Below, piece by piece: positions 1 through 6,294 of a stretch of 8,564 nt of DNA (position 1 is its first letter; each line of letters starts with the position of its first letter). A program made the position numbers and the translations under genes. A model generated the notes under the pieces. That model saw only the letters and a program-made list of their open reading frames with translations, searched no databases and was not told the DNA's origin. Source of the DNA: Betaproteobacteria bacterium (GTDB lineage: Bacteria > Pseudomonadota > Gammaproteobacteria > Burkholderiales > Nitrosomonadaceae); contig JAHZIU010000058.1 in assembly GCA_022601315.1 (NCBI GenBank), positions 1 through 8,564 of the forward strand, given 5' to 3'.

Positions 1-306
1 AACTTCAGCATTATCTGCATATCCATCATCAAAAGTAATACAAGCGGCACGAGCAGGTAGTGTTTCATTGTGTAACCGTTGTACGGCTTCATGTAATGGT
101 AATATATTAAAATGTTGGCTCAAAAAGTTTATTTGTGCATCGAAACTTGTGTGGTCATGCTCGATTTTCAGTAAAGGATCAGGTTTTGTTAACACCCGGT
201 GATAAATCAGAATGGATAAGCGAGCTCGTTTACCCATTGGAGAAAGAAACGATGTCAAGATATCAAGAGGGATCGATGTAAAATTCCTTTTTATCAGTTT
301 ATTCAT
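1..306 (-). CDS. Polysaccharide deacetylase (NodB-type), N-terminal part only
   Basis: The first 102 residues of a probable polysaccharide deacetylase; the rest lies beyond the left edge. The frame is open from ATG at 304-306 to base 1. After a basic start (MNKLIKRNF) it shows the family's early strand SILIYHRV (31-38), a region FDAQINFL...FNILPLHEAV (55-75), and the NodB motif 1 TFDDGYADN (91-99). In this family the first Asp (D93) is the catalytic base and the second (D94) binds the metal; the His metal ligands would follow outside the window. No signal peptide is obvious, although residues 11-22 are mildly hydrophobic. The start lies inside the end of the upstream methyltransferase gene (8-bp overlap) and has GGGGAG at 317-322, 10 nt ahead, so translational coupling is likely. 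Relatives commonly sit in exosortase/PEP-CTERM polysaccharide loci, which fits the neighbours. The likely role is removal of N- or O-acetyl groups from the exported glycan; the substrate is not visible. Confidence 0.88.
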   Translation of the reverse strand, partial: MNKLIKRNFTSIPLDILTSFLSPMGKRARLSILIYHRVLTKPDPLLKIEHDHTSFDAQINFLSQHFNILPLHEAVQRLHNETLPARAACITFDDGYADNAEV

Positions 307-1045
307 CTTTTGCGCGCTCCCCACACAATATAAATGCATGACTAAATAATAACCCTAAAAAGGGAATTGTACGGAAGAGCCATTTGGAAAAGCTAGTTTC
401 GACCATCCATTGAAAACGATTCCAACGTGAGGGCAATATTGGGAGCCAGTGTAGTCTAATATTAACGATATTGTTTTTCTTAAGAAGATTAAGTAGATTT
501 TTGTGAGACTCATAGCGCAAATGCATGGGTCGTTTTTTTAACCGGCGTATAAATTTGCCCCATGAATGCGGCAGGCATTTGCCATTTAATGCATCAATCC
601 AAATTTGACCACCTGGTTTTGTTGCTTTTGATAAACCTTGTATGATTGTTTCGGAATCCTCGAGGGCTTGTGTTACACCAAAACAAATGACACCGTCAAA
701 ACTGTCTTGTTTAATGGGTAATTTGTTGATGTCTGCAACACACCAAGAAATTGATTCGCTACCTTTTAACATGGCTTTTTGTAATGAAGGCAAAGAATAA
801 TCCAATCCGATAACATTGGCACCCTGGTGTGTAATAAACCTTGAATAGGTGCCTGCACCGCAACCAGCATCTAACCAGAAACTATTCACTAACTTGTTAT
901 TTCCCCATATATAATTAAATTTTCGTAAACGAGCATCTAGTCCTGTTGGTGACCAGCCCGCTATGCCTGCGTCATCATCGGCTTGATTGGCATAGCCTTC
1001 AAATCTCTCTTTCCATTTTTTTTCAAAATTACTATGGGTTTTCAT
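299..1045 (-). CDS. Class I SAM-dependent methyltransferase of the polysaccharide locus
   Basis: A 248-residue protein with a Rossmann-type methyltransferase core. Motif I is LDAGCGAGTYSR (58-69), the acidic residue ending strand 2 is D82 in GLDYS, the motif II region is VADINKLP (103-110), then DGVICFGVTQALED (117-130) and the post-core motif KPGGQIWIDALN (143-154). This places it in the Methyltransf_11/25-like superfamily, which transfers methyl from S-adenosylmethionine to small molecules or sugars. The acceptor cannot be read from sequence. From its position between an exosortase-associated glycosyltransferase and a deacetylase I infer glycan or lipid-linked sugar methylation. Residues 223-241 (LFRTIPFLGLLFSHAFILCG region) are strongly hydrophobic, which may be a membrane-contact helix or a buried strand pair. 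ATG at 1043-1045 has only a weak AAAGAA ahead of it. It follows the glycosyltransferase stop by 48 bp and overlaps the deacetylase start by 8 bp, so the three are probably co-transcribed. Confidence 0.9.
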   Translation of the reverse strand: MKTHSNFEKKWKERFEGYANQADDDAGIAGWSPTGLDARLRKFNYIWGNNKLVNSFWLDAGCGAGTYSRFITHQGANVIGLDYSLPSLQKAMLKGSESISWCVADINKLPIKQDSFDGVICFGVTQALEDSETIIQGLSKATKPGGQIWIDALNGKCLPHSWGKFIRRLKKRPMHLRYESHKNLLNLLKKNNIVNIRLHWLPILPSRWNRFQWMVETSFSKWLFRTIPFLGLLFSHAFILCGERAKDE

Positions 1046-1093
1046 TATTTCTTTATTGATTCTGTATGATTTTGGTATTTAAATGAGACAGGT

Positions 1094-2317
1094 TTAATGA
1101 TTGCGAGTGGCCAATGATGAATAGATTGATTTGTACGGTGCAACACTAATCGACCAATTGCGTTCTTCTTTTACTTTATGTAAACCGTTTTTGATAATTG
1201 TTGTAAAATCTTTTTTTAAATAAATAGACTTTAATTCTGTAACAAGACTATCCAGGTTGCCCGCTTGAAATAACAATCCGTCTATCTTGTTATTTATGAG
1301 TTCTTTATGTCCACCGACATCAGATGCAATACATGGTCGTCCCATTGCCATTGCTTCTAATGGTTTTAGCGGTGTTACCAAATCAGTTAATCGCATTGGT
1401 AATCTTGGATAAACCAGCATATCAATAATACTGTAGTATTTCATCACTTCGCTGTGGTTAACTCTTCCAGTAAAAGTAACTTGATCAGAAATATTCATTT
1501 GGGCTACACGTTCTTTTAGTTTGTCTTCAGCTTGACCGCCACCAACCAGTAGTAAATGTATATCAGGACACTCATTTTTTAATTTTGATATGGCGTTTAT
1601 CAGCAATTCCAAACCTTCATACTCATAAAACGAGCCAATGAAGCCAAATACCGTTTTATTATCCAATTTTAAACGGGACAATAACTCTATATCTTTTATA
1701 GTGATTGGTTGAAATTGCTCAGTGTTGACGGCGTTGGGTATTATTGTAATTTTCTCAGGTGAAATACCCCGGGCTTGAATATCACCTTTGAGACCTTCGC
1801 ATATGGTTGTAATATGATCTGCATGTTTTAAAGTATAAGTCTCAAGTGCTCTGGATATTTTGTAACGCAAATCATTTTCATTGCATACGCCATGACTGAC
1901 AGCGGCATCTTCCCAGGAGGCTCTCATTTCATATAGCAAAGGAATATTGTATTTTTTGCCTACTTGCAGCGCAGCAAGTCCATTTAGGCTTGGTGAATGC
2001 GCATGAATGACCGATGGCTGCTCAATTTCAATGACCGATTTGAGACGTTTGATCAATGTTAAAACAACGTCAAGTTGATTTGCAACAGGGACATTTTTTA
2101 GAAAGCTTGGATAAGTGCGGTAAAACGTTAAGTCACCAACTTGTTCAATTGCCTCATTACAGGCGCTGTTTTCTGCATGTTTACTGCTAGTAACTAAAGC
2201 GGTATTAATGCCCATTTGGTGCTGAATCGTAAGAATTGAACGGGTACGAAATGTATAGCCACTGTGTAATGGCAGTGAATGATCAAGTACGTGAAGTACT
2301 TTTATGGGCTTATCCAT
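1094..2317 (-). CDS. Exosortase A-associated GT4-type glycosyltransferase (TIGR04063-like)
   Basis: A 407-residue GT-B fold glycosyltransferase expected to add a sugar from a nucleotide-sugar to a lipid-linked exopolysaccharide precursor at the inner face of the cytoplasmic membrane. The N-terminal stretch VLHVLDHSLPLHSGYTFRTR (7-26) is the signature of the PEP-CTERM/exosortase A-associated family (TIGR04063, Daro_2409 type), recognised from memory. The acceptor-domain mark is HAHSPSLNGLAA (105-116), with EMRASWEDAA (130-139) after it. The C-terminal nucleotide-sugar domain shows FGFIGSFYEYEGLELLI (224-240), HLLLVGGG (254-261) and PLKPLEAMAMGRPCIASDVG (316-335), then HKEL (337-340). E321 matches the second Glu of the GT4 E-x7-E motif, but the first position (313) is Leu. 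No clear Shine-Dalgarno precedes ATG 2315-2317. It is the first gene of the leftward operon and is divergent from the other sugar transferase across 461 bp. Confidence 0.93.
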   Translation of the reverse strand: MDKPIKVLHVLDHSLPLHSGYTFRTRSILTIQHQMGINTALVTSSKHAENSACNEAIEQVGDLTFYRTYPSFLKNVPVANQLDVVLTLIKRLKSVIEIEQPSVIHAHSPSLNGLAALQVGKKYNIPLLYEMRASWEDAAVSHGVCNENDLRYKISRALETYTLKHADHITTICEGLKGDIQARGISPEKITIIPNAVNTEQFQPITIKDIELLSRLKLDNKTVFGFIGSFYEYEGLELLINAISKLKNECPDIHLLLVGGGQAEDKLKERVAQMNISDQVTFTGRVNHSEVMKYYSIIDMLVYPRLPMRLTDLVTPLKPLEAMAMGRPCIASDVGGHKELINNKIDGLLFQAGNLDSLVTELKSIYLKKDFTTIIKNGLHKVKEERNWSISVAPYKSIYSSLATRNH

Positions 2318-2600
2318 GAATATTTGTTTGGTTATTAAACATTGAAGTATGCAACAATAAATGAGGTCGGCATTCAGTATAAAAATTATTTTATATTTAA
2401 ATAATAGATATGCTGTTTTGTTATTCTATCCTTTGCATTGCAACCCATTTTAAAGTATTTGAAAAAGAACTTGTAGGTCACTATGACGGCATCTATCCTG
2501 TATAACTCAAGCCATTGTAGTAAGTATTTAATAGCTTGACCAATTAATTATTAAGTTGGATTACAAAATGGCTGCAAATCACTGCTTTGTTTACAGTATA

Positions 2601-2628
2601 TTCACATATGATCATTTCTTTGTATAAA
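2601..2628 (+). promoter_or_regulatory. Candidate sigma70 promoter for the plus-strand sugar transferase
   Basis: TTCACA at 2601-2606 (5 of 6 to TTGACA) and TATAAA at 2623-2628 (5 of 6 to TATAAT) are separated by 16 bp. Transcription would start near 2635, giving a leader of roughly 145 nt before ATG 2779. In such AT-rich DNA a match of this quality can arise by chance. Confidence 0.4.
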
Positions 2629-2636
2629 TTTTATGG

Positions 2637-2657
2637 TTCTGCAAAATTAATTCTGCA
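2637..2657 (+). repeat. Direct heptamer repeat TTCTGCA, 14-bp period
   Basis: TTCTGCA occurs at 2637-2643 and again at 2651-2657, with AAATTAA between. It lies just downstream of the candidate -10 at 2623-2628, where a regulator could bind. The repeat is short and its significance is uncertain. Confidence 0.35.
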
Positions 2658-2778
2658 CAGTAGTACAACTAGTATTGTTTAATTTAAATTACACGCTTTT
2701 CTAAGTGACACAAAAGATTTCGTTTTGGTTGATTCAAAATGATTGATTTCCAAGTTTATAATTAATTAAGGTAAGTTT

Positions 2779-3981
2779 ATGCAAGAAGTTCTTTATCTAA
2801 TTCATAGAATTCCTTATCCACCGAATAAGGGCGATAAAATCCGTTCCTATCATTTGCTAAAACACCTAAGTTTACAATATACAGTTCATTTGGGTGCTTT
2901 TGTTGATGCAAAAGAAGATTGGCAATATGTAGATCAAGTGAAAGAATTTTGTAGTGAAACGTGTTTTGTTCAGTTGGACCCAACGTTTTCACGCATGCGT
3001 TGTATGACTGGCCTGGTTACGAATAAACCTTTGACCTTGTCTTATTATCGAAATGCTCAGATGCAGGAATGGGTTAACAATCTACTTGAAACAAAGGCTA
3101 TTGATAAAGTGATCGTATTTTCATCTGCGATGGCACAGTATGTGCAGCATGCACAATCAATACATCGAATTATAGACTTTGTTGATATTGATTCAGACAA
3201 GTGGCGGCAATATGCCGAAACAAAGTCTTGGCCTGTGAATTGGGTGTATCGACGTGAATCAAAGGAACTACTTAAATATGAAAAGAAGATTGCGCTAGAA
3301 TTTGATAGTGCTACATTTGTTTCTGAAAAGGAAGCTGAATTATTCAGACAGTTTTTACCAGAAGCATCCGATAAGATTAGTTATTTTAATAATGGTGTGG
3401 ATGTTGAATATTTCTCGGCCTTGCATCATTTTTCAAATCCATACAATGAAAATAACCGCGTACTCGTTTTTACTGGTGCGATGGACTATTGGGCCAATGT
3501 TGATGCTGTTGAATGGTTTGCACGAGCGATATTTCCTAATATCCGTGCTCAGTTTCCTGATCTTCAGTTTTATATTGTTGGCAGCAAGCCAACGGATCAA
3601 GTGTTATCACTGTCGAAAATTGAAGGTGTTGTTGTAACTGGAACAGTTGCTGATATCAGGCCTTATTTAAAATTTGCCTCACTTGCAGTTGCGCCACTCC
3701 GTATTGCGCGTGGAATACAAAATAAAGTGTTGGAAGCCATGGCGATGGAAAAAACAGTGATTGCTTCACCTCAAGCAATGGAGGGGATTTACGCGCTTAC
3801 TGATAAAGAAATTTTTGTTGCTAACGATGAAGAAGCTTTCGCGAACCAAACTATTAAGTTATTAGAAGAAAATCAGAATGATTTAATCGGACAAGCTGCC
3901 AGAAATAGAATTCTATCGGACTACAGTTGGTCTAATAGTTTAGCGCGTATTGATCAGTTAATAGAGAACAGTTCTAAATAG
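2779..3981 (+). CDS. PEP-CTERM/EpsH1-associated sugar transferase (TIGR03087-like)
   Basis: A 400-residue GT-B glycosyltransferase closely resembling the sugar transferase family tied to exosortase/EpsH1 loci (TIGR03087, sometimes called stp1). Diagnostic features are YLIHRIPYPPNKGDKIRSYH (6-25), LTLSYYRNAQMQEWV (85-99), VFSSAMAQYV (113-122), IDFVDIDSDKWRQYA (132-146) and YRRESKELLKYEKKIA (157-172). These are followed by the donor domain: NNGVDVEYFS (204-213), FTGAMDYWANVDAVEWF (231-247), YIVGSKP (265-271), and RIARGIQNKVLEAMAMEKTV (308-327). The conserved K316 and E319 are the expected donor-phosphate and nucleotide contacts; the first Glu of the classic E-x7-E is Arg311 here. It would add a sugar during assembly of the exported polysaccharide in the cytoplasm. 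AAGG at 2768-2771 sits 7 nt before ATG 2779 and supports this start. It is transcribed away from the other glycosyltransferase and appears monocistronic within the window, with IS debris downstream. No terminator hairpin is visible after the stop. Confidence 0.93.
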   Translation: MQEVLYLIHRIPYPPNKGDKIRSYHLLKHLSLQYTVHLGAFVDAKEDWQYVDQVKEFCSETCFVQLDPTFSRMRCMTGLVTNKPLTLSYYRNAQMQEWVNNLLETKAIDKVIVFSSAMAQYVQHAQSIHRIIDFVDIDSDKWRQYAETKSWPVNWVYRRESKELLKYEKKIALEFDSATFVSEKEAELFRQFLPEASDKISYFNNGVDVEYFSALHHFSNPYNENNRVLVFTGAMDYWANVDAVEWFARAIFPNIRAQFPDLQFYIVGSKPTDQVLSLSKIEGVVVTGTVADIRPYLKFASLAVAPLRIARGIQNKVLEAMAMEKTVIASPQAMEGIYALTDKEIFVANDEEAFANQTIKLLEENQNDLIGQAARNRILSDYSWSNSLARIDQLIENSSK

Positions 3982-4085
3982 TAACGGTGAACAAAAACTG
4001 GAAATATAAGAGATAGGAAATAAACTGTAAATGTGTTTGTAACGTAAATAGTATCGTCACAAGTTATTTGCCCAAATGTAATGCA

Positions 4086-4277
4086 TTAATCCCAGATTTT
4101 CCATTAGCAATTTCCCAATAACAAAAAACCAATCAAATAAACAACTTTTGTCGAAATCACTTGGAAGAAAAACTTGCGGATTTAGGCCACTCTGATTTAG
4201 ATAAACCACATTATATTCAACAAGTTTCTCTAATGGCTTCCATTAGGAAATTTATCTAATGGAAAATCTGGGTTAAT
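4086..4277. mobile_element. Internally deleted IS element (IS1380-like), with target duplication
   Basis: The left terminus CCCAGATTTTCCATTAG (4091-4107) is a perfect 17-bp inverted match to 4256-4272. Outside both ends stands TTAAT in direct orientation (4086-4090 and 4273-4277), which is what a 5-bp target-site duplication would look like. The element between the duplications is 182 bp. The termini match 10 of 14 positions of the ISEcp1 end as I remember it (CCTAGATTCTACGT), and ISEcp1 also makes 5-bp duplications, so IS1380 family is the best guess. A full IS1380 element is well over 1 kb, so this copy has lost nearly all of its transposase and could move only in trans. Inside, CTAATGG (4230-4236) and CCATTAG (4240-4246) form an extra 7-bp hairpin that repeats the innermost seven bases of the terminal repeat. 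Confidence 0.68.
4122..4259 (+). pseudogene. C-terminal tail of a deleted transposase
   Basis: After a TAA at 4119-4121 the frame is open for 45 codons and ends with TAA at 4257-4259, inside the right terminal repeat. This is the arrangement expected for the 3' end of an IS transposase gene. The last part reads LEEKLADLGHSDLDK (from 4161), then PHYIQQVSLMASIRKFI, with a plausible protein-like composition. There is no start codon with a ribosome site and no catalytic DDE residues. Family assignment rests on the element ends, not on this peptide. Confidence 0.45.
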
Positions 4278-4279
4278 TT

Positions 4280-4390
4280 GAACAAAGGTAAGGAATGATA
4301 CGGTGTTTTGGCTTGGTTTGTAGCAATATCACACCAGCATTTCAAGTGCAGAAAGGCGCTTTCGACCAGAGGTTTTTCCAACGGCCCTTG
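4280..4390 (-). pseudogene. Decayed IS5-type transposase fragment (C-terminal)
   Basis: On the minus strand a 37-codon open stretch includes LVESAFLHLKCWCDIATNQA. This lines up with the well-conserved C-terminal motif of IS5-superfamily DDE transposases (VE-x-AF-x-HLKRWRGIATRYAK type, from memory), in which the E is the third catalytic residue. Relative to that pattern, two Arg codons have become TGC and TGT (Cys) and Gly has become GAT (Asp), all single-base C-to-T or G-to-A changes, as expected of decay. A stop (complement of TTA 4391-4393) interrupts the frame just upstream, and no transposase start is present. It ends about 7 bp from the inverted-repeat element. Confidence 0.45.
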
Positions 4391-4450
4391 TTACGCCAAC
4401 GGATAAAACAATAATGTGACGTGTAAATATTTATCTGGTTGGATACATTT

Positions 4451-5017
4451 TTAAATCTTCGGCAATGTCACGCCATGCTGCCCTTGATACTTTCCACCCC
4501 GATCTTTATAAGATGTTTCACAGATTTCATCTGACTCGAAGAAAATGACTTGCGCCACGCCTTCATTGGCATAAATTTTTGCGGGTAGGGGTGTTGTGTT
4601 CGAAAATTCTAAGGTGACATACCCTTCCCATTCGGGTTCAAAAGGGGTGACGTTAACAATGATGCCGCAGCGGGCATAAGTTGATTTTCCCAAACAAATG
4701 GTCAGAATGTTGCGTGGTATACGGAAATATTCGACCGTGCGAGCCAAGGCGAATGAGTTTGGTGGGATAATGCAAATATCGTTTTTGACGTCAACAAATG
4801 AATTTGAATCGAAATTTTTGGGATCGACGATGGTGGAGTTAATGTTGGTGAATAATTTGAAATCATCCGAGCAACGAATGTCATAGCCATAGCTGGAGGT
4901 ACCATAAGACACAATGCGCTGATCGTCTTTATGGCGGATCTGATCCGGCTCAAAGGGTTCGATCATGCCTTGTTCCAGAGCCATACGGCGTATCCATTTG
5001 TCGGATTTGATGGTCAT
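4451..5017 (-). CDS. dcd: dCTP deaminase
   Basis: A 188-residue enzyme that deaminates dCTP to dUTP and ammonia in the cytoplasm, the first step of the main proteobacterial route to dUMP and so to thymidylate. The length is close to E. coli Dcd (193). Family signatures are [13 protein letters not shown] (41-53), [20 protein letters not shown] (110-129), [20 protein letters not shown] (130-149) and GVAQVIFFE (153-161). S112, R116 and E137 correspond to the E. coli catalytic trio Ser111, Arg115 and Glu138, so the enzyme should be active. The C-terminal lid segment [19 protein letters not shown] (170-188) is complete. ATG 5015-5017 has AAGGAA (complement of 5024-5029) 6 nt upstream. It lies 16 bp after the mrp stop in the same direction, so it is probably transcribed with mrp. 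Alternative: bifunctional dCTP deaminase/dUTPase, less likely at this similarity to the monofunctional group. Confidence 0.97.
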   Translation of the reverse strand: MTIKSDKWIRRMALEQGMIEPFEPDQIRHKDDQRIVSYGTSSYGYDIRCSDDFKLFTNINSTIVDPKNFDSNSFVDVKNDICIIPPNSFALARTVEYFRIPRNILTICLGKSTYARCGIIVNVTPFEPEWEGYVTLEFSNTTPLPAKIYANEGVAQVIFFESDEICETSYKDRGGKYQGQHGVTLPKI

Positions 5018-5033
5018 TAATTATTCCTTATAA

Positions 5034-6122
5034 TCAATTATCTTCCATTATAATTTTGGCAAATAACTCCGAATGGTCTTCGGCTGACTCGGCCACTTTT
5101 ACTGCTACACGTCGTGCGATTAAACGATATGTTTCTGCAATTTGTCCTTCCGGGTCTGCGATTACACTGGGTATCCCGATATCAGTCTGTTCGCGGATTT
5201 TAATGTCGAGTGGTAGTGCGCCGAGTAAATCCACTTCATAATCCTGGCACATTTTTTCACCACCGCCAGTGCCGAAAATCGCTTCTGTATGACCGCATTG
5301 TGAGCAAGTATGAGTGCTCATATTTTCGATAATGCCAAAAATTGGAATGCCTACTTTCTCAAACATCTTCAATCCTTTGCGCGCATCCAGTAAAGCAATA
5401 TCTTGCGGTGTAGTGACAATTACGGCACCTGTAACCGGTATTTTTTGCGCCAGAGTCAGTTGGATATCACCCGTACCTGGTGGCAAATCAATAATCAAAT
5501 AATCTAAATTGTTCCAATTGGTGTCATTCAATAGTTGCTGTAAAGTTTGTGTGACTATTGGTCCGCGCCAAACCATAGGGGTTTCCACGTCAATTAAAAA
5601 TCCAATAGACATAGCCTGTATGCCGTGAGCCATGACGGGTTCCATAGTCTTGCCATCATTCGATTCTGGATGAATGGTGATGCCCAGCATTTGTGGTTGA
5701 GATGGGCCATAGATATCCGCGTCCAATATACCGACAGAAGCACCTTCTGCAGACAACGCTAGCGCCAGATTAACGGCAGTTGCTGATTTGCCGACACCGC
5801 CTTTGCCTGATGCTATGGCAATGACATTTTTGACACCCGGAATCAGTTTTACACCGCGCTGAACACCATGTGGGATGATTTTGCTGGTTATCGTTGCATT
5901 AATATTGCCAACGCCGGGTATGCTGCCTAGCGCTTCGTTCACTTGATGATGGATCGAATCGGTTACACTTTTGGCGGGGTAACCCAGTACAATTTCCAGA
6001 GAAACGTTGGTTTGATCGATTTGGATGTTATGTACTACTTTACTGGTGATGTAGTCCTTGCCGGTGGTAGGATCAATAATCGTTGAGAGAACAGTTTGGA
6101 TTTGCTGCTCAGATATGGCCAC
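5034..6122 (-). CDS. apbC: Mrp/ApbC iron-sulfur cluster carrier, P-loop ATPase
   Basis: A 362-residue Mrp/NBP35-family protein that binds a [4Fe-4S] cluster at a dimer interface and delivers it to apo-enzymes in the cytoplasm. Residues about 1-85 form the DUF59/MIP18-like N-terminal domain (IIDPTTGKDYITSKVVHNIQ, 15-34), here without cysteine. The ATPase domain begins near 98, with the deviant Walker A loop SGKGGVGKSA (105-114), LDADIYGPSQPQ (133-144), WRGPIV (185-190) and the Walker B-like IIDLPPGTGDIQLTL (210-224). Cluster ligands are C273 and C276 in CSQCGH, followed by IFGTGGGEKM (282-291). All family hallmarks are present. The start is GTG at 6120-6122, chosen because AAGGAG lies 7 nt upstream and no in-frame ATG is near. 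It precedes dcd by 16 bp and is divergent from metG across 267 bp. Its own promoter could not be assigned with confidence; TTGAAT (complement of 6197-6202) and TATTAA (complement of 6172-6177) are too far apart (19 bp). Confidence 0.96.
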   Translation of the reverse strand: MAISEQQIQTVLSTIIDPTTGKDYITSKVVHNIQIDQTNVSLEIVLGYPAKSVTDSIHHQVNEALGSIPGVGNINATITSKIIPHGVQRGVKLIPGVKNVIAIASGKGGVGKSATAVNLALALSAEGASVGILDADIYGPSQPQMLGITIHPESNDGKTMEPVMAHGIQAMSIGFLIDVETPMVWRGPIVTQTLQQLLNDTNWNNLDYLIIDLPPGTGDIQLTLAQKIPVTGAVIVTTPQDIALLDARKGLKMFEKVGIPIFGIIENMSTHTCSQCGHTEAIFGTGGGEKMCQDYEVDLLGALPLDIKIREQTDIGIPSVIADPEGQIAETYRLIARRVAVKVAESAEDHSELFAKIIMEDN

Positions 6123-6129
6123 TAAGAAA

Positions 6130-6135
6130 CTCCTT
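6130..6135 (-). promoter_or_regulatory. Shine-Dalgarno fixing the GTG start of apbC
   Basis: CTCCTT on the plus strand reads AAGGAG on the minus strand, 7 nt before GTG at 6120-6122. This is the strongest ribosome site in the window and selects the GTG start. Confidence 0.85.
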
Positions 6136-6294
6136 TTTGCTACTGATTAATTAATCGAACGCTTCTTCAATTTAATATTAATGGATAAAGTCAATAATTC
6201 AACATTACTGGAAAGGCAGATCATGCACGCAACGGATATTTTTTTAACGCTACGCTTTTTGTTGAAGCTTCTTATTAACGCTGTTTCCAGAAAT

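Larger units (their letters stand above)
2318..2778. other. Divergent intergenic region between two glycosyltransferase genes
   Basis: A 461-bp AT-rich gap whose flanking genes both point outward, so it must hold promoters for both. On the plus strand the best sigma70-like pair is at 2601-2628 (separate entry); a second TTGACC at 2536-2541 lacks a good -10. On the minus strand the only fair -10 is TAGAAT (complement of 2422-2427), with no matching -35. No sigma54-type GG-N10-GC element with a TGGCAC/TTGCA context was found on either strand by eye, and no small ORF with a ribosome site. A TTCTGCA direct repeat lies at 2637-2657. Otherwise nothing is recognised. Confidence 0.6.
3982..4450. other. 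Gene-free region with insertion-sequence debris
   Basis: A 469-bp gap between two convergent genes (the sugar transferase ending at 3981 and dcd ending at 4451). Bases 3982-4085 show nothing recognisable. Bases 4086-4277 hold a short inverted-repeat element, and 4280-4390 a decayed transposase fragment (separate entries). Bases 4391-4450 hold no gene; they may continue the decayed transposase in other frames. No GC-rich stem followed by a T run was found that would terminate either flanking gene. Confidence 0.7.

Noticed and set aside
2483..2539. Small 18-codon ORF starting ATGACGGCATCT
   Set aside because: No ribosome site, no recognisable sequence and within chance expectation for this length.
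2558..2576. Possible sigma54 -24/-12 element (TTGG ... CTGCA) before the plus-strand sugar transferase
   Set aside because: The spacing from GG (2558-2559) to the nearest GC (2571-2572) is 11, not 10, and the GC inside CTGCA does not align with any GG.
2777..2992. 71-codon minus-strand frame opposite the start of the plus-strand sugar transferase
   Set aside because: It lies wholly antisense to a confidently identified gene, has no recognisable motif and no ribosome site.
6241..6280. Terminator-like sequence with ACGCT repeats and T runs in the apbC-metG gap
   Set aside because: The ACGCT copies are direct, not inverted, so no stem forms, and no transcript ends here because both flanking genes point outward.
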